From the NCBI GenBank assembly GCA_018820205.1, contig JAHJOK010000075.1, forward strand, positions 310,001 to 374,000: a stretch of 64,000 nucleotides of DNA. The letters are read 5' to 3'. This document shows positions 17,081 through 24,098 of the stretch, one piece after another. How positions within the stretch are numbered: the stretch's first letter is position 1; each line of letters starts with the position of its first letter. The notes under the pieces were generated by a model. The model was not told the DNA's origin. It made no database searches and was given only the letters and a program-made list of their open reading frames with translations. Origin of the DNA: Alphaproteobacteria bacterium. GTDB taxonomy: Bacteria; Pseudomonadota; Alphaproteobacteria; Caulobacterales; Caulobacteraceae. The translations under genes were made by a program, and so were the position numbers.

Positions 17081-18228
17081 CAGCCCATACGCTCCACGAT
17101 CATGGCCGAGCCGACGCCCTGTGCGCCGTGGGCGACGACGATGCCGTAGCGGCCTTCGCAGGCGTCCAGCGCATCGAGCAGCGACGACAGCAGGATGGCC
17201 CCGGTCGCCCCCATCGGGTGGCCCTTGGCCATGTGTCCGCCGCCGACGTTGACCTTGGACGGGTCGACCTTCCGGTCGCGCATGAATTTGACGATGGTGA
17301 CCGCGAAGGCCTCCATGAACTCGATCCGGTCCATGTCGTCGAGGGTCAGCTTCGCCTTGGCCAGCACCCGGTCCATGGCCGTGAACCCGGCGGTCAGGGA
17401 GGCGGCCGGGTCGCCGCCGGCCTCGGCATAGGCGACGATCTTCGCGCGGGCGCCGGTCGCCTTGCCGGTGACGATGGCCAAGGCTGCGCCGTCGCACATC
17501 GGCGGGGCGTGGGCAACGGTGTGGCGGTGGTCGATCACCCGGCCTTCCAGCGCCGCAGCATACTGTTCGCCCAGGGCTGCGAAGGCGGCGGGCATGGCGG
17601 CGAGGCTCTCGGCGGTGGTCGAGGCGCGGGCCGGCTCTTCCCTGTCGAGGCCGTTCAGCGGGATGCGCGACTTGATCAGGGGCGTGCCTTCGGCGGCGGC
17701 GGTCCGTTGCTGCGAGATCAGGGCCGCGGCGTCCATCTCCTCGCGCGTGACGCCGATGTCCTCGGCCAGGCGGTCGGCGGCGACGACCACGGGGATGTAG
17801 CGAGTGCGTGGCGGGAAGCTGGCGTCCTCGTAATAGTCGGCCTTGTCGCCCATGAAGGGGACGCGCGACATCATCTCGACCCCGCCGGCCAGCGCCGTTT
17901 TCGCCCCGCCCGCCTCGACCATCTGGGCCGCCTGTCCGATCGCGGTCAGGCCGGAGACGCAATAGTTGTTGATTGAATAGGCATAGGCTTCGTCCGGCAG
18001 TCCCGCGTGCATCTTGGACACCAGGGCGACGTTGGCGCCCTGTGCGCCGACCTGTCCGACGGCCCCGAGAATCAGGGCGTCGACCTTGCGCGCCGCACCG
18101 CCGTTGCGGGCGTCGAGCGCGTCGATCAGACCGCCGACCAGTTCATGCGGCTTCATGGAGGCGAGGCCGCCGTCGGGGCGGGCCTTGGCGCGCGGCGTGC
18201 GGACGGCGTCCAGAATATAGGCGGTCAT
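17080..18228 (-). CDS. Thiolase II family acetyl-CoA C-acyltransferase (atypical active site)
   Basis: FadA/AtoB-like thiolase of 382 residues. The nucleophile Cys90 (NNYCVSGLTA) and His337 (AKGHPMGATG) are present. Two usual catalytic features are changed. The NEAF asparagine is Met305 (EFMEAFAV), and the C-terminal CxG cysteine that acts as proton donor is replaced by Ala366 (VVAHGAQGVG). The enzyme may therefore work only in the thiolytic direction, use another base, or be specialised. The start at 18228 lies 24 bases after the end of oxygenase 2 and behind GGGGGAG. The stop overlaps the PaaN start. Confidence 0.9.
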   Translation of the reverse strand: MTAYILDAVRTPRAKARPDGGLASMKPHELVGGLIDALDARNGGAARKVDALILGAVGQVGAQGANVALVSKMHAGLPDEAYAYSINNYCVSGLTAIGQAAQMVEAGGAKTALAGGVEMMSRVPFMGDKADYYEDASFPPRTRYIPVVVAADRLAEDIGVTREEMDAAALISQQRTAAAEGTPLIKSRIPLNGLDREEPARASTTAESLAAMPAAFAALGEQYAAALEGRVIDHRHTVAHAPPMCDGAALAIVTGKATGARAKIVAYAEAGGDPAASLTAGFTAMDRVLAKAKLTLDDMDRIEFMEAFAVTIVKFMRDRKVDPSKVNVGGGHMAKGHPMGATGAILLSSLLDALDACEGRYGIVVAHGAQGVGSAMIVERMG

Positions 18229-18252
18229 CGAGCTACTCCCCCGAGGTTCGGA

Positions 18253-19719
18253 TCAGGCCGCGATCTGGTCGCCGGGCGCCCATGTGCCGTGGAATCCGGC
18301 GGGCACGCGGGCGGGCAGGGGAATGCGGGCGATCGGGCCCTTGTCGAAATCCTGGGCGTTCAGGACCTGAACCTCGGACGTCCCGTCCGGCGCCGTGGCG
18401 AAGACGATGACATAGCCGTCGTCCTCGGACGTCGATCCGACGCGCGGGGCGAATGCAGGCTCGGAGCCGCCGATCCCGTCGGCGAATTTGTATGCTTGCG
18501 CCTGACCCGTGCCGAGATCGTATTTCAGCAGGCCGTCGAACCGCTGCAGTTCCTCCGGCGCCATCGACACATGGTAGGACCATTTCGACTTCGCACCGGT
18601 GTAGTCGAGGTTGATGACCGGGAACTCGCCGATGCGGTCGTCGAGCTGGCGCTTCTTCACCTCGCCCGTGACCATGTTCATCCGCCATTCGACCGGCACG
18701 GCGTTCAGCGCCAGCACGTTCACCATCGAGGCATAGGGGCCATAGGCCGGGTTCGGAGGAAACCCGTTCGGCTGCATCATGCAGGCGGTCATGACCACCT
18801 CGTCGCCGTCCTCCCAGGCATTGGCGACGTGGTAGATGTAGCAGGTCTGCGTTTCGAACCATTTGATCTGGTCGCCCGTGCCGTTCCGGGGCGCGACGCC
18901 GAAGCGGGCGGGCTGGTCCGCCACCTTGATCTGCCACATGTGGTTGCGCAGGCCTCCCTCGGTGAAGACCACCGGCAGGTCGTGCAGGATGACGTAGTTC
19001 TCGGTCAGTCCCATGTCGTGCGGCAGGCGCGGACCGGGCAGGTCGACACGCTGGAAATTGGTCAGGACATTGTCCTTCGACACGACGCCATAGGTCATCC
19101 AGGGCTCGGTCAGGGAGTAGTCGAAGAAGCAGAAATCGCCGGTCTTCGGATCGACCTTGCCGTGGGCCGAAACGTGCCGCGACAGCGCGCCGCCGAATGT
19201 CTCGGCGCCGAGGGTTTCGAGCGTGCGCGCATCGACGCGAACGGGCTTGCCCGAGATGTACCACAGGGCCATCAGCGAGCCGTTGTGGAAGACCAGGTCG
19301 GTGTTGGCGGTGTCCTTGTAGACCAGCTCGCCACGCGTCGAGTCGGGCCGCGACTTCGCCGACGGCAGCAGCACCCCGCCCGCTCCGATCGCCTGACCGG
19401 CCTTCTCGGCGACATAGTCGGCCGTGCCGACGTATCGGTTGCGATATTCGGCCTTGCCGTCCTCGAAATAGACGGCGTGGATCATGCCGTCGCCGTCGAA
19501 CCAGTGGTGCATGCCCTCCGGAGCCTGATGCGGGTTCGGACCGTTGCGCACGAAGGCGCCATGCAGGTCCTTCGGGATCTCGCCGATGACCGGCAGTTCG
19601 AGCGCGGTCGTTTCCTCGGCCACGGGCTCGTAAAGCCCCTGAACATAGGGGTTCAGCGTGTTCAGGCCGGTCAGTTCGCCGGTCGAAATTCTGCGGGCTA
19701 CGGCGGCGTCGTCGGCCAT
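18253..19719 (-). CDS. Carotenoid/stilbene cleavage oxygenase 2 (RPE65 family)
   Basis: Second Fe(II) cleavage dioxygenase, 488 residues. Iron ligands are His186 (SAHGKVD), His234 (LPHDMGL), His297 (YHVANAWEDGD) and His477 (GFHGTW). The N-terminal FVRNGPNP and HHWFDGDGMIHA motifs are classical carotenoid/lignostilbene oxygenase sequence. It is clearly a paralogue of oxygenase 1 but well diverged, so the two may cut different bonds or act one after the other on a shortening product. The start is the ATG at 19719 behind a weak GGAG. It lies 58 bases after the dehydrogenase gene; that gap carries an operator-like motif. It opens the coupled block that continues to 9568. Confidence 0.93.
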   Translation of the reverse strand: MADDAAVARRISTGELTGLNTLNPYVQGLYEPVAEETTALELPVIGEIPKDLHGAFVRNGPNPHQAPEGMHHWFDGDGMIHAVYFEDGKAEYRNRYVGTADYVAEKAGQAIGAGGVLLPSAKSRPDSTRGELVYKDTANTDLVFHNGSLMALWYISGKPVRVDARTLETLGAETFGGALSRHVSAHGKVDPKTGDFCFFDYSLTEPWMTYGVVSKDNVLTNFQRVDLPGPRLPHDMGLTENYVILHDLPVVFTEGGLRNHMWQIKVADQPARFGVAPRNGTGDQIKWFETQTCYIYHVANAWEDGDEVVMTACMMQPNGFPPNPAYGPYASMVNVLALNAVPVEWRMNMVTGEVKKRQLDDRIGEFPVINLDYTGAKSKWSYHVSMAPEELQRFDGLLKYDLGTGQAQAYKFADGIGGSEPAFAPRVGSTSEDDGYVIVFATAPDGTSEVQVLNAQDFDKGPIARIPLPARVPAGFHGTWAPGDQIAA

Positions 19720-19761
19720 GGCTCAAGCTCCATCCATCCAGATCGACAAGTTACGCGGACT

Positions 19762-19778
19762 GGTATCTTAACGCAAGT
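19762..19778. promoter_or_regulatory. Candidate operator before oxygenase 2
   Basis: GGTATCTTAACGCAAGT; on the minus strand ACTTGCGTTAAGATACC. It matches the element at 6754-6770 at 13 of 17 positions and shares the ACTTGCG core with 2753-2764. It touches the stop codon of the dehydrogenase gene and lies 42 bases upstream of the oxygenase start, so it could control an internal promoter. Confidence 0.45.
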
Positions 19779-20701
19779 CAGGCCAGAGCGGCTTTCGGCG
19801 GGCTCGCCGCCAGAAACGCCTCGAACGCCAGGTTGCCGTCAGCGGGGCGGGTCCATTGCGCGGCGGACATCAGGGTCTCGCGGACATCGTCGAACCGCTC
19901 GAGCGCGATCGCCGCGTCGGCGCCAAAATCCAGACCCGGGCCTTCGATGCGATACGCCGGCCGCACCTTGCCGGCGCCCGCTACCAGGGTCTCGCCGTTC
20001 AGGGCGCAGGCCTCGCTCACCAGCCAGCTGACCACGGGAGCCACCAGTTCGGCCGGCATCGCCGCAGCGGTGGCCTCATCGACGTATTTCTCGGTCATGC
20101 CGGTCAGGGCGTAGGGGGCGATCGCGTTGGCGTGGACGTTCTTCGAGGCGCCCTCCAGCGCGATGACCCGCATCAGCCCGATCACCGCCGCCTTGGAGGC
20201 CGAATAGGCGGCCATGCCGTGGACGCCGTGCAGGCCGGCGGCTGACGTGGTCATCACGATCCGACCCGATCCCTGTTCGCGCATGCGCCGATAGATGGGC
20301 AGGGTCGCGGTCAAGGCGCCGAAGAAGTTGATTTCGAACACGCCGCGCACCTGATCGACGCTCTGTTTGTGCAGGCTCTTCGCCTCGGGCACGCCGGCGT
20401 TGTTGATCAGTCCGTCGATCCGGCCGAACGCCTCAAGCGCCGCCGCCAGGAGGCGATCGCCGGCATCCGGCGCCTCGACCGCTAGGGCGCAGGCGACGGC
20501 CTTGCCGCCCGCGTCGCGAATCTGCTGCGCCACCGCTTCGGCCGACGCCGGCTGGCCCTTCGCCTTCGGACGCGTGTTCACCACCACCGAGGCCCCGCGC
20601 GCCGCGAGATCCAGCGCGTAGGCCAGACCCAGCCCCCGTCCGGCTCCCGTGACGACGACGACACGATTTTCCAGCGATCGATCCGTCATATGCTTCCCCA
20701 T
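19778..20701 (-). CDS. MFE-2-type short-chain 3-hydroxyacyl-CoA dehydrogenase
   Basis: Rossmann-fold short-chain dehydrogenase of about 307 residues. It shows TGAGRGLG (about 18-25), NNAG (100-103), Ser153 and the catalytic pair Tyr166/Lys170 in YSASK. The later part (YVDEAT... APVVSWLVSEACALNG, then VAGAGKVRPAYR) is characteristic of the (3R)-hydroxyacyl-CoA dehydrogenase domain of peroxisomal multifunctional enzyme 2. No hydratase domain follows. I chose the ATG at 20701 because AAGGA sits five bases upstream; ATGs at 20707 and 20689 are alternatives. It is divergent from TonB receptor 2 across a large palindrome and heads the leftward operon. MFE-2-type enzymes accept 2-methyl-branched substrates, which fits isoprenoid-derived acids (inference). 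Confidence 0.88.
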   Translation of the reverse strand: MGKHMTDRSLENRVVVVTGAGRGLGLAYALDLAARGASVVVNTRPKAKGQPASAEAVAQQIRDAGGKAVACALAVEAPDAGDRLLAAALEAFGRIDGLINNAGVPEAKSLHKQSVDQVRGVFEINFFGALTATLPIYRRMREQGSGRIVMTTSAAGLHGVHGMAAYSASKAAVIGLMRVIALEGASKNVHANAIAPYALTGMTEKYVDEATAAAMPAELVAPVVSWLVSEACALNGETLVAGAGKVRPAYRIEGPGLDFGADAAIALERFDDVRETLMSAAQWTRPADGNLAFEAFLAASPPKAALA

Positions 20702-20708
20702 GGCCATC

Positions 20709-20750
20709 CTTGCGTAAAAAGACTTGCAAAAGTGGTCTGTTGGCGCAAGC
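20709..20750. promoter_or_regulatory. 41-base imperfect palindrome between dehydrogenase and TonB receptor 2
   Basis: The outer arms CTTGCGTAAAAAGAC (20709-20723) and GTCTGTTGGCGCAAG (20735-20749) are inverted copies with mismatches. Inside is ACTTGCAAAAGT (20722-20733), itself an ACTT-N4-AAGT inverted repeat. Each arm matches the operator-like motifs at 6754 and 19762. It begins directly behind the dehydrogenase ribosome binding site, so a bound protein could block that gene and the receptor together. Confidence 0.55.
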
Positions 20751-20806
20751 GTCATGATCGAGCTTCCGGCAAACAGGAAGCCGTCCTTTGGGAAGGGGAT
20801 CGCCAA

Positions 20807-23008
20807 ATGAAGACCATCATCGGGAAGACCGCGTCCGCCGCCGTGCTGATCCTGGCCGCCGGCCTGTCGGCTCCGGCCTATGCGCAACAGTCGCCGCAGC
20901 AGGAATCGGCCTCGCTGGACGACATCATCGTCACCGCCCAGCGACGTGAGCAGTCGCTGCAGGACGTGCCGATCGCCATCACCGCGTTCGATGCCGAGAC
21001 GCTGGAGCGCACCAATGCCTCCGGTATCCAGGACATCGCCGGCAAGGCGCCCGGTGTGACCCTGACCCAGTTCAACATCGCCGAGCCGCAGCTGTATATC
21101 CGCGGCGTCGGCACGACCAGCGACTCGGCCGCCAGCGATCCGTCCATCGGCATCTCCATCGATGAAGTGTCCATCGGCCGCGCCGGGGCCAGCGCGCTGT
21201 CGTTCGTCGATGTCGAGCGGGTGGAAATCCTGCGCGGTCCGCAGGGCACCCTCTATGGCCGGAACGCCTCGGGCGGGGCGCTCAACGTCTACACCAAGCG
21301 GCCGCTGATGGAGGATTCGGGACTTCTGACCGCGCGCATCGGCAGCTTCGACGAATACGGCGTGGAGGGGAACCTGAACCGCCAACTGGGCCCTGACGCG
21401 GCGGCGCGTCTGGCCTTCCGGTACAACACAAACGACGGGTACGCCGAGAACGTGCCTTCGGGGCGGGGCCTGGAAGGCGGAACATCCTTCGGCGCCCGAC
21501 TGTCGGTTCTGAACGAAGCCGGTCCGTGGACGGTCCTGGCCTCGGTCGACTATTCCGACGACGATATGGACGGCCATGCGCGCATCCCGGTCACGGCATC
21601 TTCGACGCCCGCGCCCTTCGTCGCCCTGATCAATGCCCTGCGTCCCGGGCTGGATGTTCGCCAGAGCTTTTCCTCGGCCGACAACTATCAGGAACGCACC
21701 AATTTCGGCTTCACGGGTCGGGTGGAATACGACGCTGAAAGCTTCGGCGTCGTGTCGCTGACGTCATACCGGAACAACGACTATCGCTGGCGTGACAACC
21801 TGGGCGGTCTGCCGTTCCCGGCCTTCCCGCTGGAGGTCGATGACCGTGCGACCGAAAGCGCGTCACAGTTCAGCCAGGAGTTCCGCCTGGTTTCCAGCCC
21901 GGACCAGCCGATTTCGTGGGTCGCCGGCGTCTATTACTTCAACGAGGAAATCGACCGGAACGAACAGTTCATCGTTCGCGCCGCCTTGCCGATCGCCCCG
22001 CCGAATTTCGGGGGCGACACCTCGTTCCTGCAATATGCGAACAACACCAGCTATGCGGTCTTCGGCCAGGCGACCGTGCCGTTCGCCGATATCTGGGAAC
22101 TGACCCTGGGCGCCCGCTGGACCAAGGACGAACGCGAGGTCGAACAGATCGCGCGCGACAACGAGGGCGGCGCCAACCCGCCTCCGGGCATTCCGCTGGG
22201 ACCGGGCGGATCGCCTTACCGCGTCGAGGCGGACGCGAGCTTCGACGAGCCGACCTGGAAGATCGCCCTGGCGGTCGAGCCGATCCAGAATGTGCGCCTG
22301 TATGCGTCCTACGACCGGGGCTACAAGGCGGGCTCGTTCGCCGCCGCCGCCCAGACCGGCGTTCAGGCAGCGACGCCGCTGCGTTCGGAACTGCTCGACA
22401 ACTACGAACTGGGGCTGAAATCGACGATTCTGGACGGTCGCCTGCGCTTCAACGCCGCCGCCTTCCGGCTCGAGTACGACGACCTGCAGGTCTATGAACT
22501 TCTGGGCCTGAGCCTGGTCACGTCGAACGCCCAGGCCGAGGTGGACGGCTATGAGATCGAGAGCGCCTTCGCGGTCTCGAACAACATCACCATCGGCGGA
22601 TCCTACACCTCGCTCGACGCGAAATTCACGTCGAACGCCGTTTCTGGCGCGCAGACGCTGCCGTACAACGGCAACATCCTGCCGCGGTCGCCGGACAGCC
22701 AGTACACCCTGTATGCCGACGGCGAATGGGATGCTTTCGGCGGCATCGTCGCGGCCCGGGTCGACTATCAGTGGACCGACGATTTCTTCTTCGATCCGTC
22801 GAACAACCCCGAGGTCCTGTCCCCGGCCCACGGACTGGTCAGCGCCTATGCGTCATGGGAGGCGCCGAACGGACTGAAGCTGGCGGTCTACGGCAAGAAC
22901 CTCGGCGACGAGGAATACCAGACCCATATCATCAAGAACGTGGGCGTGGGCTTCAGCGTCTTCGGCGCCCCGCGCTCCTACGGGGTGGCGATCAGCCGAG
23001 CCTTCTGA
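20807..23008 (+). CDS. TonB-dependent outer-membrane receptor 2
   Basis: Outer-membrane TonB-dependent receptor of 733 residues. The ATG at 20807 follows GGAAGGGG; a signal peptide ends near PAYAQ (about residue 25). Next come a TonB-box-like LDDIIVTAQRR, the plug with VEILRGPQGTLYGRN, and the barrel ending in SRAF. It belongs to the same broad family as receptor 1 but is clearly a different protein, so the two may import different compounds or chain lengths. It ends six bases before the convergent HxlR gene. Its promoter region carries the 41-base palindrome. Confidence 0.93.
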   Translation: MKTIIGKTASAAVLILAAGLSAPAYAQQSPQQESASLDDIIVTAQRREQSLQDVPIAITAFDAETLERTNASGIQDIAGKAPGVTLTQFNIAEPQLYIRGVGTTSDSAASDPSIGISIDEVSIGRAGASALSFVDVERVEILRGPQGTLYGRNASGGALNVYTKRPLMEDSGLLTARIGSFDEYGVEGNLNRQLGPDAAARLAFRYNTNDGYAENVPSGRGLEGGTSFGARLSVLNEAGPWTVLASVDYSDDDMDGHARIPVTASSTPAPFVALINALRPGLDVRQSFSSADNYQERTNFGFTGRVEYDAESFGVVSLTSYRNNDYRWRDNLGGLPFPAFPLEVDDRATESASQFSQEFRLVSSPDQPISWVAGVYYFNEEIDRNEQFIVRAALPIAPPNFGGDTSFLQYANNTSYAVFGQATVPFADIWELTLGARWTKDEREVEQIARDNEGGANPPPGIPLGPGGSPYRVEADASFDEPTWKIALAVEPIQNVRLYASYDRGYKAGSFAAAAQTGVQAATPLRSELLDNYELGLKSTILDGRLRFNAAAFRLEYDDLQVYELLGLSLVTSNAQAEVDGYEIESAFAVSNNITIGGSYTSLDAKFTSNAVSGAQTLPYNGNILPRSPDSQYTLYADGEWDAFGGIVAARVDYQWTDDFFFDPSNNPEVLSPAHGLVSAYASWEAPNGLKLAVYGKNLGDEEYQTHIIKNVGVGFSVFGAPRSYGVAISRAF

Positions 23009-23014
23009 TCCAGG

Positions 23015-23971
23015 TCAGGCGGCGCTGGTCTCGACCGGCGCCGCCGCCTCGACTTCCCAGCGGATGTTGCGCGGATCGACCTTCCTGCCCGTCGCCGTGT
23101 CGCAGACGACCGCCGAGATGGGCTCGCCCGTCTCGGTGTCCACCAGTTGCAACGGAGCGCCGTCGGGGCACAGCCAGCGTTCGGACCATCCGTGCATGGC
23201 CATGATCATCGGATAGAGGTCCAGTCCCGCCTGGGTCAGACGATACTCGAAGCGCGGCGGCGCCTTTTGATACAGTCGCTTGTCCAGAACGCCTTGCAGA
23301 ACCATGGTCTTCAGGCGGTCGGCCAGGATGTTGGTGGCCACGCCCAGCGCCTCGTGGATTTCGTCGAAACGGCGCAGACGGAAGAAGGCGGCGGCCAGCA
23401 CGGCCCAGCTCCAGTAGTCGCCCATGATGTCGGTCGACCGGTCGATGATGGCGCGGTCGGTCTCGATCGGCTGGGTCCGGCGGCGACGCGATGTGGGCGG
23501 CGCGATCGGCGTCAGCCCTTCGCGCGCTTCCCAGCGGACATGATGCGCCTCTATCGGCCGTCCGCCCTCGTGATCGAAAACCGCCGGCTCGACCCGGGCG
23601 CCCGTCTCCCGGTCGAAGAAGGCCATCGCATAGCGTTCCTGCAGCGGCGAGCGCGCCCATTTCCGCTCCCACTGGCCCTGCATCACCGCGACCCCGAACA
23701 TGTCGAGGCCCATTTCCGTCAGCCGATATTCCATGCGCGTGGCCGACCCCCGGGCCTCTCGCTGTTCCAGCAGACCGGCGGCGACCAGCCGGTTCAGGCG
23801 GTCGGTCAGAACGCTGCGCGGCATGCCCAGACGGTCGCGCCAGACCGAGAACCGCCGCGCGCCGTAAAAGGCCTCGCGCAGGATCAACTGGGTCCAGGCG
23901 TCGCCGGTCACGGCGAAGGCGCGGGCCACGGGATTGCCCATGATCAGGTCGCGGTTGGTCGGCGGCGTCAC
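23015..23971 (-). CDS. Tandem-domain HxlR-family transcriptional regulator
   Basis: DNA-binding regulator of 318 residues made of two HxlR winged-helix domains in one chain. The first (about residues 12-110) contains NPVARAFAVTGDAWTQLILR and LTDRLNRLVAAGLLEQR. The second (about 160-260) contains STDIMGDYWSWAVLAAAFF and LADRLKTMVLQGVLDKR. Canonical HxlR proteins are about 110-150 residues and dimerise, so this looks like a built-in pseudo-dimer. The start is the GTG at 23971; an ATG at 23941 is possible because no strong ribosome binding site precedes either. It is the only regulator in the island and the best candidate to bind the repeated ACTTGCG-type elements (inference). Confidence 0.9.
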   Translation of the reverse strand: MTPPTNRDLIMGNPVARAFAVTGDAWTQLILREAFYGARRFSVWRDRLGMPRSVLTDRLNRLVAAGLLEQREARGSATRMEYRLTEMGLDMFGVAVMQGQWERKWARSPLQERYAMAFFDRETGARVEPAVFDHEGGRPIEAHHVRWEAREGLTPIAPPTSRRRRTQPIETDRAIIDRSTDIMGDYWSWAVLAAAFFRLRRFDEIHEALGVATNILADRLKTMVLQGVLDKRLYQKAPPRFEYRLTQAGLDLYPMIMAMHGWSERWLCPDGAPLQLVDTETGEPISAVVCDTATGRKVDPRNIRWEVEAAAPVETSAA

Positions 23972-24061
23972 GCGTGGTCAGCTTTCTTCGGCCCCGCTCT
24001 GGCGGCGGGTGAATCGATCCTAGCATCAGCGAAGGGTGCGCGTCGCCCATCGATAAATCCT

Positions 24062-24075
24062 GATTTGCAAGTGAC
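24062..24075. promoter_or_regulatory. Candidate operator before ligase 4
   Basis: GATTTGCAAGTGAC; on the minus strand GTCACTTGCAAATC. It shares ACTTGCAAA with the inner part of the palindrome at 20722 and GTCACTT with the flank of 2753-2764. It lies 24 bases upstream of the ligase start, in the gap shared with the HxlR gene, so autoregulation is possible. Confidence 0.4.
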
Positions 24076-24098
24076 CCTGCGCAGCCTAGGATCGCACG

